From assembly GCA_047600605.1 (NCBI GenBank), contig JASGKK010000002.1, forward strand, positions 186,001 to 250,000: a DNA stretch of 64,000 nt, in the 5' to 3' direction. Shown here one piece after another: positions 54,219 to 62,398 of this stretch. The notes under the pieces were generated by a model, which made no database searches, was not told the origin of the DNA, and saw nothing but the letters and a program-made list of their open reading frames with translations. The DNA comes from CAYMZZ01 sp047600605. Lineage in GTDB: Bacteria; Bacteroidota; Bacteroidia; Chitinophagales; Chitinophagaceae. Position numbers and translations under genes: made by a program. Positions within the stretch are counted from its first letter, which is position 1; each line of letters opens with the position of its first letter.

Positions 54219-54888
54219 GCAGTGGTCTTATTTCTTTTATTGCCAACCACCGGAAAATCAATTATTTCTATATACCGGATATTGGCAGAAACGCCGTGAA
54301 ATTACTCTTTTCCCCCTATAACGGCCTTCTTTTTTTTATTGTATGACAAATGTGCTAAATCCCTGATAAAAAGCTAAAATAATGATGACAAAACAAACCG
54401 GGGTGTCTTTAATGACAAGCCGGTATTGATCAGAAATATGTTTTAGATAAACAGGGGCATATTGCAGAATAAATGAGCGATTTATTGATTCAGGCCCACT
54501 GTTGTTCGGAAAAAATAAATGTGACAAAAGGAGTTTGATAATCAGATTCGTACGGATGTCTTTGGAGGCTTTTAACAATGTAAGCCCAAACAATATTGTT
54601 GGATACTCCTGTACCAGGAGAGGATTATTTTAGCCCGATTCCCTGGCTTATTCCTTTTTTTCTTGTGGTTCGCAAGGGGCCTTGTTTTTCTCCGGTTGAA
54701 TCTTTAAGGATAATACAACTGCCAGAAGCCGGAGAAAACACAGTACTGGCGAACTACATCGGCCTGCCGGCCGTGGAGGCAAAAAAGTCGATTAACCTGA
54801 TTATGCAAACATTGACTTAAGCACATTATTAAAGCAGAGAATCTTCCAATCTTTGCCCGGCAACACTGATCCGGATCAGCTTAATGTA
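54219..54888. other. 670-base region without a recognised gene
   Basis: An AT-rich stretch between the desaturase and trmD. Two short open frames (54336-54593 minus, 54596-54820 plus) show no family signature and no convincing start context. A small hairpin CTCCTG-TAC-CAGGAG lies at 54606-54620. I see no RNA gene. It may hold decayed coding sequence. Confidence 0.5.
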
Positions 54889-55566
54889 TTATTCGTCGAG
54901 CAGATCGGGCCGGCGTTCTTTTGTGCGTGCAACAGACTGGTCATGACGCCAGTCCTCTATTTTGCGGTGATCGCCACTCATGAGTATATCTGGTACCCGC
55001 CAGCCCCGGAAATCAACCGGTCTTGTATATACAGGAGGCGCCAGCAGATTGTCCTGGAAAGAGTCGAAAAGGGCGGAAGTTTCATCGTTGAGTACACCCG
55101 GCAGCAAACGACCGATAGCGTCTACGAGTATCGCCGCTGGCAACTCACCTCCACTCAGTACATAGTCGCCGATAGAGAGTTCGCGGGTGACGTAATGCTC
55201 ACGTATACGCTCATCAATACCTTTGTAGTGACCACAGATCAGCAACAGGTTATTCTTTAAGGAAAGCTGGTTGGCTATTGACTGGTTAAGGCGTTCGCCA
55301 TCGGGCGTGAGGTAAATGATCTCGTCATACGTACGTTGCGCAGACAACTGATCAATTGCATTGGCCAGCGGTTCGCACATCATGACCATACCGGCTCCAC
55401 CTCCATACTGGTAGTCATCTATCTGTCCGTATTCATTCACTGCCCAGTCACGCAGGTGATGGGTCACCACTTCGAGCAGTCCCTTATCCTGGGCACGTTT
55501 CATAATACTGTGTTCAAAAGGGCTCTTCAACAGCTCGGGCAATACAGAAAGAATGTCGATACGCAT
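54889..55566 (-). CDS. trmD: tRNA (guanine-N1)-methyltransferase
   Basis: 225 residues, SPOUT fold with the trefoil knot, methylating G37. It has VNEYGQIDDYQYGGGAGMVM, LLICGHYKGIDERI and YVLSGGELPA. Size and motifs are normal. It diverges from the GNAT-nitrilase gene. Confidence 0.95.
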   Translation of the reverse strand: MRIDILSVLPELLKSPFEHSIMKRAQDKGLLEVVTHHLRDWAVNEYGQIDDYQYGGGAGMVMMCEPLANAIDQLSAQRTYDEIIYLTPDGERLNQSIANQLSLKNNLLLICGHYKGIDERIREHYVTRELSIGDYVLSGGELPAAILVDAIGRLLPGVLNDETSALFDSFQDNLLAPPVYTRPVDFRGWRVPDILMSGDHRKIEDWRHDQSVARTKERRPDLLDE

Positions 55567-55692
55567 GCCGCAAAGATATAGGATGAAGCTGTTTGTACGT
55601 GTGTGACCGTCCTGCTAAGGATGATTTGGCAAACATTTGCCTCAATTTGCCGTTACAGAGTATTATATTTAGTTAAACGCAAACGGATTATC

Positions 55693-57243
55693 ATGACTAC
55701 TGAAAAGATTCCGGCAAAACGTATACGTACGCGCGCCATTCGGCTCAAGGATTATGAAGCCATCTGCGCCCTGCAGCTGATCTGTTTTCCCGGCATGCTG
55801 CCCTGGAAAAAAGAACAGTTTGAAAGTATTTTGAAAATTTTTCCGGAGGGGCAGTTCTGTGTCGAATATGATAAGCAGATTGTAGCATCGAGTTGCAGCC
55901 TGATCATCCGCCGCAATCAGTATTCGGCTACAGCCAGCTGGAATCAACTTACCGATAATGGATACATCCGCAATCACGACCCCGAAGGTGATACGCTCTA
56001 TGGAATGGAGATAATGGTGCATCCCGATTTCAGGCAAATGAAACTGGCCCGTCGCCTCTATGATATGCGCAAGAAGCTGGTAAAGGACCGCAACCTGATG
56101 TGTATGCTGATAGGGGGCCGTCTGCCCAATTATCATAAGCATGCCAGCCGTATGAAAGTAGAACAGTATGTACAGGGAGTGATCGACAGAAAAATATATG
56201 ACCCTGTGCTGACTGCACAACTTTCCAACGGATTTGTATTGCAGCGTCTCCTGCCCAACTACCTGCCAAATGATAAGGAATCTGTAGGATATGGTACTTT
56301 CCTGGAATGGAATAACCTGCTTTATGAAGAGCGTAAAAGCCGCCAGGCTGGCAATGATCCTTATGTGCGGGTAGCCTGTATTCAATATCAGATGCGCGAT
56401 ATCAGCAGCTTTGACGAGTTTGCCGCCAATTGCGAGTATTTTGTAGATGTGGCATCCGATTACCGGGCAGATTTCGTGGCATTTCCGGAGATGCTCACTA
56501 TGCAGTTACTCACTTTCCTGCCCAAAACACACCCGGCAGCAGCAGTACGAAGGCTCGATGCATTCACCGGTCAGTATATTGAATTGTTTACACAACTGGC
56601 GATTAAATACAATACCAACATTGTAGCGGGTTCTCATTTCATGGTTGAGAATGATAACCTGTATAATGTTTCCTTCCTGTTCAAACGCGATGGTACGCAC
56701 GTGAAACAATATAAAGTGCATATTACTCCGCATGAGCGGAAATGGTGGGGTGTGCAGCCGGGCAACGATATCCGCGTATTTGATACGGATTGCGGAAAGA
56801 TCGCTATTGCGATCTGTTATGATATTGAGTTTCCTGAACTGGCCCGTATAGCAGCATCCAAAGGTGCCCGTATCATGTTTGTGCCATTCAATACCGATGA
56901 AAGACGCTCTTATCTGCGGGTACGTTATTGCGCACAGGCGAGGGCTATCGAAAACCAGGTATATGTGGTGATCACGGGTTGTGTGGGCAATCTTCCCAAC
57001 GTAGATAACCTCGATATTCATTTTGCCCAGTCTGCCATTCTTACGCCCAGCGATATAGAATTTCATCGCGAAGGGCTGGCAGCAGAGGCGCCACCCAATG
57101 TAGAAACTGCTATTGTACAGGAGTTGGATATGAATCTTCTCAAACGCAACCGCGAATATGGAAGTGTGCAGCCCTGGTCAGACAGACGCCTCGATCTGTA
57201 TCAGTTGCATTACCAGGAAAACAATCGTACCCGTCAGGCGTGA
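55693..57243 (+). CDS. GNAT acetyltransferase fused to carbon-nitrogen hydrolase
   Basis: 516 residues from ATG 55693 (MTTEKIPAKRIRTR). An upstream in-frame TTG/ATG is less likely. The N-terminal GNAT domain (about 15-190) and the C-terminal nitrilase-superfamily domain (about 215-505) carry FPEML (Glu), YKVHITPHERK (Lys) and ICYDIEFPE (Cys). This domain pair is a recurring family, but its substrate is unknown to me. It is a single gene, convergent with a lipoprotein gene directly at its stop. Confidence 0.88.
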   Translation: MTTEKIPAKRIRTRAIRLKDYEAICALQLICFPGMLPWKKEQFESILKIFPEGQFCVEYDKQIVASSCSLIIRRNQYSATASWNQLTDNGYIRNHDPEGDTLYGMEIMVHPDFRQMKLARRLYDMRKKLVKDRNLMCMLIGGRLPNYHKHASRMKVEQYVQGVIDRKIYDPVLTAQLSNGFVLQRLLPNYLPNDKESVGYGTFLEWNNLLYEERKSRQAGNDPYVRVACIQYQMRDISSFDEFAANCEYFVDVASDYRADFVAFPEMLTMQLLTFLPKTHPAAAVRRLDAFTGQYIELFTQLAIKYNTNIVAGSHFMVENDNLYNVSFLFKRDGTHVKQYKVHITPHERKWWGVQPGNDIRVFDTDCGKIAIAICYDIEFPELARIAASKGARIMFVPFNTDERRSYLRVRYCAQARAIENQVYVVITGCVGNLPNVDNLDIHFAQSAILTPSDIEFHREGLAAEAPPNVETAIVQELDMNLLKRNREYGSVQPWSDRRLDLYQLHYQENNRTRQA

Positions 57244-57624
57244 TCAGTTGCCTGTTATATTGACCGTAGCTCTGCCTTCATTGGCACTATTGTCTTTGGC
57301 AATAACCTGGATCCGGTACGTACCGGGGCCGGGTATCATAAATGTTTCATTGAGGGAATAGCTGCCGGTGCCGGGATACCGGTGTATATCCACCAGCAGG
57401 CTGCCATTATCAGAGTTGGAGATATGTATATGTACTTCTGCAATTTTTTGACTGTCGGTAATAGTACCGGTGATGGCAATAGCCTGGCCACTGGCAAATG
57501 CCTGGTCAGCTACCGGGCTGCTGAGGGTGACCGCAGGAGCTACCCGGTCATTGCTGCCTCCATTGTCTTTAGAACAGCCCGTGAGTGTAGCAGCAATCAG
57601 CAGTATACAGAAGATTTTTTTCAC
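57244..57624 (-). CDS. Ig-like-domain lipoprotein
   Basis: 126 residues: lipoprotein signal (ATLTGCSK), a Gly/Asn linker, then one Ig-like/PKD-type beta-sandwich (VTLSSPVADQAFASGQAIAITGTITDS) in the style of DUF4625 proteins. Probably surface- or periplasm-exposed. Function unknown. It overlaps no gene and has no operon partner. Confidence 0.7.
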   Translation of the reverse strand: MKKIFCILLIAATLTGCSKDNGGSNDRVAPAVTLSSPVADQAFASGQAIAITGTITDSQKIAEVHIHISNSDNGSLLVDIHRYPGTGSYSLNETFMIPGPGTYRIQVIAKDNSANEGRATVNITGN

Positions 57625-57807
57625 CTGTTAAATCTACGAAGAATCACGCGTTCGGTCCCGGAGCATCCATGTAAAAAGATAACCATGTCTTTTTAGAAAG
57701 AGGCAATCCTGTACGCCACCGGACTGATGTGCATCACTTTTGTCACTGAGATTCATCAGCTACTTCAAGTGGCAGAGCCGATAGATTTGTTGTTCTTAAT
57801 TTTTCTC

Positions 57808-58257
57808 ATGGTATTATCCAAATCATTTGGCTATGCACTAAGGGGCATCTTGTATGTATCGCTTATGAACGATGAGCGGCGTAAAATACGCATTGAAGAA
57901 ATCGCAGCTGCATTGGGCGTGCCCCGCCACTTCCTCGGAAAAATCATGAAGCAGGTCGTCAAGGAAGGTATCATCAGCTCCACACGCGGACAGCAGGGAG
58001 GTTTTTATATCAATGAAAAGACATTGCAGACACCGCTCGAAAAAATCATCCTGATGACAGAAGGAGAAGCCTATTTCACCACCTGCATGCTTAGTATGCG
58101 TCCCTGTAATGCCGCTGATCCCTGTCCGCTGCACAACCGGCTTTATGGCTTTAAAGCAGAGGTGCGGGCGTTTTACAGGCAAACTACCATTGCAGATCTG
58201 TTACAGACGGATAAGCTTCAGTTTATTCATAGCCTGTCTATTCATCAGGCTGTATAA
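57808..58257 (+). CDS. Rrf2-family transcriptional regulator, Fe-S type
   Basis: 149 residues from ATG 57808. The winged-helix N-terminal domain (LSKSFGYALRGILYVSL, HFLGKIMKQVVKEGIISSTRGQQGGF) is followed by three Cys (Cys93, Cys100, Cys106; CMLSMRPCNAADPC), the arrangement of [2Fe-2S] or [4Fe-4S] NsrR/IscR-type sensors, although with a six-residue first gap. It lies upstream of the RIC gene in the same direction, so it probably responds to NO or iron-sulfur status. The first 27 residues of a longer reading are implausible. Confidence 0.85.
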   Translation: MVLSKSFGYALRGILYVSLMNDERRKIRIEEIAAALGVPRHFLGKIMKQVVKEGIISSTRGQQGGFYINEKTLQTPLEKIILMTEGEAYFTTCMLSMRPCNAADPCPLHNRLYGFKAEVRAFYRQTTIADLLQTDKLQFIHSLSIHQAV

Positions 58258-58558
58258 CAATTTTCCGGATTTATTAACAACTCCTTCATTCAATAAGAAA
58301 CCCCTGGAGAACCAGGGGTCGAGATTGAAACGAAAACCAACGACTTCCACGGAGGAAAGTCTCAACTATACTATATTCTATGTCAAAGCTAGCGTTTGAC
58401 CAGAGCAGACAACTGACCTGGCTCAAGCAACCGGCTGATATTGGTCATTAGATTGTCAGTAGCTGGTATTCAGGCAGGCTACTGACTAAAATCAGGTTTT
58501 TCACCTATACCGGAAACTATCTTGCTTATTGATATTAAACCAGCAGGAGTAGCGAACA
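58258..58558 (+). other. 301-base spacer before RIC with hairpins
   Basis: Contains an 8-bp GC-rich hairpin at 58300-58319 (ACCCCTGG with CCAGGGGT), possibly the end of the Rrf2 transcript. A 9-bp inverted repeat follows at 58455-58463 and 58478-58486 (GTCAGTAGC with GCTACTGAC), and then the Crp-like promoter described separately. No gene is seen. Confidence 0.6.
58482..58525 (+). promoter_or_regulatory. Crp/Fnr-type operator plus -7 box before RIC
   Basis: CTGA-CTAAAA-TCAG (58482-58495) has its centre (58488.5) exactly 29.5 bp upstream of TATCTTGC (58518-58525), which resembles the sqr -7 box TACCTTGC. The half-site is CTGA rather than GTGA, so a different Crp/Fnr paralog may bind. The ATG of RIC follows 33 bp later. 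Confidence 0.5.
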
Positions 58559-59308
58559 ATGTTTTTGAAACCGACTCAGATAGGACGTGATTCTTTCGTA
58601 GCCGATATTGTGAAAGAAGATTACAGAACGGCAGCTGTATTTCAGCGGCATGGTATTGAATACTGTTGCGGCGGCCGTTGGCCGTTGTCAGTCATTTGTG
58701 AAAATAAAGGCATCGAACTGGAAGATCTGCGCAGTGAACTGGAAACCGTCATGCGGCCTCTGCAGGTATCCACCGGCCTGCCATTTGAAGAGTGGAGCGT
58801 GGATTTCCTGACAGATTATATTCTGCACGTACATCATCAGTATCTGCGGGACAACCTGCCATTTATGGAAACCCACCTCGAACGCTTCGTAGCCGGGCAT
58901 TCCAAAAAATATCCCTACCTGGAAGAGTTACAGAAGTTGTTCAGGGAGTTGCGGGCCGATATTCAGCCACATCTGCGCCAGGAAGAAGAAGTACTGTTTC
59001 CCTACGTGCGGCAGATTGCCCATGCATACGATGACAGTGAGCCTTATGCAGGTCTGCTGGTTCGCACCTTGCGCAAGCCTGTTGAGTCTGTAATGAACCA
59101 GGAACACGAAAAAGTAATGCAGTTCCTGACACGTATGCGTCAGCTCACCCAGAGCTACACACCACCAGAGAATGCCTGCGTGAGCCATGCAGTAGCTTAT
59201 TCCTTACTACAGGAGCTTGACAACGACCTGGTACAGCATCTGTATCTCGAAAATCAGGTGCTTTTCCCCAAAGCTATCGCCATGGAAAAGGAATTGCTGA
59301 AACGGTGA
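58559..59308 (+). CDS. ric: Iron-sulfur cluster repair di-iron protein (RIC/ScdA)
   Basis: 249 residues: N-terminal ScdA_N/DUF542 domain (DSFVADIVKEDYRTAAVFQRHGIEYCCGG, about 1-65) and a C-terminal hemerythrin-like di-iron domain with His/Glu ligands (HHQYLRDN, HLRQEEEVLFPY, EHEKVMQFL, HLYLENQVLFP). It repairs Fe-S clusters damaged by NO or oxidants. The Rrf2 gene upstream and the Crp/Fnr-like promoter fit a nitrosative-stress response. A true Shine-Dalgarno-like GGAG precedes the ATG. Confidence 0.93.
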   Translation: MFLKPTQIGRDSFVADIVKEDYRTAAVFQRHGIEYCCGGRWPLSVICENKGIELEDLRSELETVMRPLQVSTGLPFEEWSVDFLTDYILHVHHQYLRDNLPFMETHLERFVAGHSKKYPYLEELQKLFRELRADIQPHLRQEEEVLFPYVRQIAHAYDDSEPYAGLLVRTLRKPVESVMNQEHEKVMQFLTRMRQLTQSYTPPENACVSHAVAYSLLQELDNDLVQHLYLENQVLFPKAIAMEKELLKR

Positions 59309-59370
59309 TATCCTGCAATGATCCATTGTGTTGATGAGAATCTTTAACTTGAGCTCCAAAATCAGCCTTC

Positions 59371-60936
59371 ATGCTCAAGATCAATAGCCGGCTGGCTACA
59401 AGTGTATCTGTCTTTGTCTTTTTACTGGCCGTTACTTTCAGTTATTTATTCAAGACCTATGAACTGGCCGTGGGCGGGTTGCTGATCACGATCGTGCTTA
59501 CGGTATTTATATCGGGCTGGCAGTCTACGCTTATTGCGGGATTGCTCAGCATGATTGCTATGACTGCTTTGGTGGTCTATTTCCGTGAAGAGGGAGATAT
59601 TTTCCGGTCACTTTTTGCACAATTATATTCCCTGCTGGTCATCATCTTCGCTATTGCTATTGTGTTTTACCTCAAAAAGCTGGAGCAAAGCCTGGCTTAT
59701 GGCCGTACACACATGACTTCGTTGTTTGAAAACGCCACCGAAGGTATTTTATTGACAAACCGGTCCGGTGAGATCGTGCTGGTCAACCCGGCAGCAGAAA
59801 AAATGTTTGGGTATACAGCCAATGAACTTACAGGGCAGAAGATTGAATTACTGATTCCGCAGCGGTTTCATGGCGGACATGAAAAAATGCGGGCAGGTTT
59901 TTATAAAGCTCCGCAAAACAGGACAATGGGCTCCGGTCGCGATCTCTATGCCCGCCGCAAAGACAGGTCGGAGTTTCCGGTAGAGGTAAGTCTTAGTCAT
60001 TACAACCAAAAGAATGAGCCTTTTGTAATTGCCTTTATTGTGGATATCACCACCCGCAAGGAAATTGAAGGCAATCTGCTGCGTCAGAAAATGGAACTGG
60101 AAAAGATCAGCAACGATATCCGTAAACTCAATGCTGTGCTGGAAGAAAAAGTAGAAGAGCGGACATTGATCCTGAAAGAGGCTCTGCAAAAACTGGAGCA
60201 ATCGCAGCAGGAACTGAGTGAGTCGCTGGATAAGGAAAAACAGCTCAATGAGATCAAGAGCCGTTTTGTATCCATGGCCTCACACGAATTTCGTACACCA
60301 CTCAGTACAATTCTTTCTTCGGCCACGCTGGTGGCAAAATATCCCACCGTAGAAGATCAGGTGAAACGGGAAAAGCATATCAGCCGCATACGAGACTCGG
60401 TCAATCATATGAATGAATTGCTGGAAGACTTTCTTTCACTCGGCAAACTCGAAGAAGGTAAAGTGGGCATTACTGTTTCAGAATTTGCCGTACGCGATTT
60501 TGTAGAAGACCTGATGGATGAAATGAAGGCCCACCTCAAAGATGGCCAGCAGATCGACCTGGATTGCCAGGCTCCGTTTTCGTTTGCTACCGATAAGCGA
60601 ATGCTGAAAAATATTGTGCTTAATCTCCTGGGCAATGCCATCAAGTTTTCTCCGGCCGGAAAACCCATTTGGATGCATATCGGGCTGGATAAAGACCGTA
60701 TGCAGATCATAGTGAGGGATCAGGGCCTGGGTATTCCGGAAGAGGATCAGCCTCATTTGTTTGGCACATTCTTTCGTGGCAAAAATGTATCCAATATACA
60801 GGGCACGGGTCTGGGACTGCCCATTGTAAAACGGTATGTGGATCTGTTGCGCGGGGAGATCAGTTTTGAAAGCCGCCTGCAGGAGGGTACCACTTTCACC
60901 GTTTGGCTGCCACGGCTTGAATTGGCACGTGATTAA
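59371..60936 (+). CDS. PAS-containing sensor histidine kinase
   Basis: 521 residues: three or four membrane helices (about 8-100), a PAS domain (about 115-230), a coiled coil, HisKA with SHEFRTP (His305), and a HATPase (NLLGNAIKF, GTGLGLPIV). The PAS core has IPQRFHGGHEKM and GSGR (His170, Arg190), which align by eye with the haem-ligand His and the Arg of FixL, although many non-haem PAS domains share this. No regulator is adjacent. It lies beside a cbb3 oxidase locus. Confidence 0.9.
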   Translation: MLKINSRLATSVSVFVFLLAVTFSYLFKTYELAVGGLLITIVLTVFISGWQSTLIAGLLSMIAMTALVVYFREEGDIFRSLFAQLYSLLVIIFAIAIVFYLKKLEQSLAYGRTHMTSLFENATEGILLTNRSGEIVLVNPAAEKMFGYTANELTGQKIELLIPQRFHGGHEKMRAGFYKAPQNRTMGSGRDLYARRKDRSEFPVEVSLSHYNQKNEPFVIAFIVDITTRKEIEGNLLRQKMELEKISNDIRKLNAVLEEKVEERTLILKEALQKLEQSQQELSESLDKEKQLNEIKSRFVSMASHEFRTPLSTILSSATLVAKYPTVEDQVKREKHISRIRDSVNHMNELLEDFLSLGKLEEGKVGITVSEFAVRDFVEDLMDEMKAHLKDGQQIDLDCQAPFSFATDKRMLKNIVLNLLGNAIKFSPAGKPIWMHIGLDKDRMQIIVRDQGLGIPEEDQPHLFGTFFRGKNVSNIQGTGLGLPIVKRYVDLLRGEISFESRLQEGTTFTVWLPRLELARD

Positions 60937-60951
60937 GTGAAAACAAAATAA

Positions 60952-60967
60952 ATAACCCGCGGGTTAT
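60952..60967. promoter_or_regulatory. 16-bp perfect palindrome
   Basis: ATAACCCGCGGGTTAT, without a loop, 18 bp before the small membrane gene. It could be an operator; a loop-free inverted repeat is a poor terminator. A GGAGG lies just before the next ATG. Confidence 0.4.
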
Positions 60968-60985
60968 ACAGGAAAAGGAGGGCTT

Positions 60986-61228
60986 ATGAAAACACGTGCC
61001 CGCATACCCGTTGTGGTCAATACCGCAGTAGTACTGGTCTATGTACTGCTGCAATTGGTGGAAGCGCCATTGCCCATTCTACTTTTTATCGTATCTGTTT
61101 TCCCCATACTGCTGATCTGGATGGTAATAGCCGTGATCAGGTATGATGAATATAAGGGACCGGAACTGAAGACGGATGAAGAATGGGGATATGGAGATAA
61201 AAAGCCGGAGCAGCTGGGCACTTTTTAA
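60986..61228 (+). CDS. Small two-helix membrane protein
   Basis: 80 residues: a basic N-terminus (KTRARIP), two hydrophobic segments (about 9-25 and 30-49), and a charged C-terminal tail with EWGYGDKKPEQLG. It is preceded by a true GGAGG Shine-Dalgarno, uncommon in this group. It overlaps the convergent SafE gene by 4 bp. I do not recognise a family. Confidence 0.6.
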   Translation: MKTRARIPVVVNTAVVLVYVLLQLVEAPLPILLFIVSVFPILLIWMVIAVIRYDEYKGPELKTDEEWGYGDKKPEQLGTF

Positions 61229-61941
61229 CGGTGGCAGTGCACAGCATTTATGCCTGTGGCTGTAGGCAACTCCGGGCTTAGGTAAGGTATGTCAAGGTTA
61301 AGGCCACGAAGTACCAGGGCCAGTCCTACCACGCCCATAAATACCGGTACCAGTCTGCGCAGGCGCAATCGTACCTGCAGGCTGATCATTTGTCCGAAAT
61401 AGCCCAATGCCAGCATAGCAGGAATGGTACCCAGTCCAAAAAAAGCCATAAACAATACACTGTGAGTGGCGGAAGAGGTCGTAAGCGCAGTGGCGATTGC
61501 CACATACACCATCCCGCAAGGCAAAAAACCATTGGCAATGCCGAGGAGCAGAAAACTGGCAATGTTTTTATCGGACCGCAGCAACCGCATCATGATTTTT
61601 TGCAGGTAATTGAAAAAACGATTCAGCAGTGGTGGTTGTATGACATATTTGTAACCATAATAAAGGACCAGCAGCAGCAAGACAATCGCTCCCATTACCA
61701 GTGAGAATGTTTGCTGAAATCCGGCCAGATAAATTTTGCGCCCCGCCTCACCAACCAGCAATCCCAGAAAAGAATAAGTAAGCACTCTGCCCAACTGGTA
61801 AAACAGCAGTGCAAAAAAGCGGCCCGCACGGGGCAGGTGATGTACAGGCAATGCCAGTGCCAGCGGACCACACATGCCCACACAATGCAGACTGCTGATG
61901 AGTCCCAGTGTTAATCCCGCTATGAGTACTGGCCAGTGCAT
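61225..61941 (-). CDS. Sulfite exporter TauE/SafE-family protein of cbb3 locus
   Basis: 238 residues with about six membrane helices and the SSLHCVGMCGPLALALP motif of the SafE branch found next to cbb3 oxidase genes. This branch is thought to handle copper or assist cbb3 assembly rather than export sulfite. It follows fixH with a 1-base overlap, so it is part of the same operon. Confidence 0.88.
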   Translation of the reverse strand: MHWPVLIAGLTLGLISSLHCVGMCGPLALALPVHHLPRAGRFFALLFYQLGRVLTYSFLGLLVGEAGRKIYLAGFQQTFSLVMGAIVLLLLVLYYGYKYVIQPPLLNRFFNYLQKIMMRLLRSDKNIASFLLLGIANGFLPCGMVYVAIATALTTSSATHSVLFMAFFGLGTIPAMLALGYFGQMISLQVRLRLRRLVPVFMGVVGLALVLRGLNLDIPYLSPELPTATGINAVHCHR

Positions 61942-62378
61942 CAGTTGATGGTTAGGGGCAGTTCGTTATAAAAAGAGATGTTATTGCCTTTCCATTGCAG
62001 CTTTACCGTATAATTGCCCCGGGCCAGGCGGCGCAGATCAACATGCTGCACGCCATTGGCATCGGGTGCGAGTTGCAGTTGCTGATCTCTTTTGGCATCG
62101 TAAGCGCAATAAAACCAGGCAGTGCCTGAAATATCACCTGACTGAAATCCTGCGGGGAAACGCAATTGCAGGGAATCGCCTGACTGCTGCAATTCTACCT
62201 GCTGTGTAAGCAGGCTGGCCTGGTGTGAGCCATTAATTACATCCTGGTATTTCAATTCACTTTTATAATATTCTTTTTCCACCAGTTCAAAATCAGTGTT
62301 CATAGAGCGGTATACCAGGTAACCCATACCACCGATGAAGACGATGAAAGTAAAAAGTAATTTATATCCCCAGTTCAT
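61941..62378 (-). CDS. fixH: FixH-like protein
   Basis: 145 residues: an N-terminal membrane helix (LLFTFIVFIGGMGYLVY) and a periplasmic beta-rich domain typical of FixH (KEYYKSELKYQDVI, then LQFP-like strands). FixH is associated with copper delivery to cbb3 oxidase. It starts 20 bp after ccoG and overlaps the SafE gene by one base. Confidence 0.88.
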   Translation of the reverse strand: MNWGYKLLFTFIVFIGGMGYLVYRSMNTDFELVEKEYYKSELKYQDVINGSHQASLLTQQVELQQSGDSLQLRFPAGFQSGDISGTAWFYCAYDAKRDQQLQLAPDANGVQHVDLRRLARGNYTVKLQWKGNNISFYNELPLTIN

Positions 62379-62398
62379 AGTTGTATCGTTTTAATCAG

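Noticed and set aside
54596..54820. 74-codon plus-strand ORF in the gap before trmD
   Set aside because: No family match, no start signal, and the composition does not resemble neighbouring genes.
58350..58365. GGAGGAAAGTC resembling the 5' conserved region of RNase P RNA
   Set aside because: The remaining conserved regions and the 3' end of RNase P RNA are not found in the 200 bases available before the RIC start.
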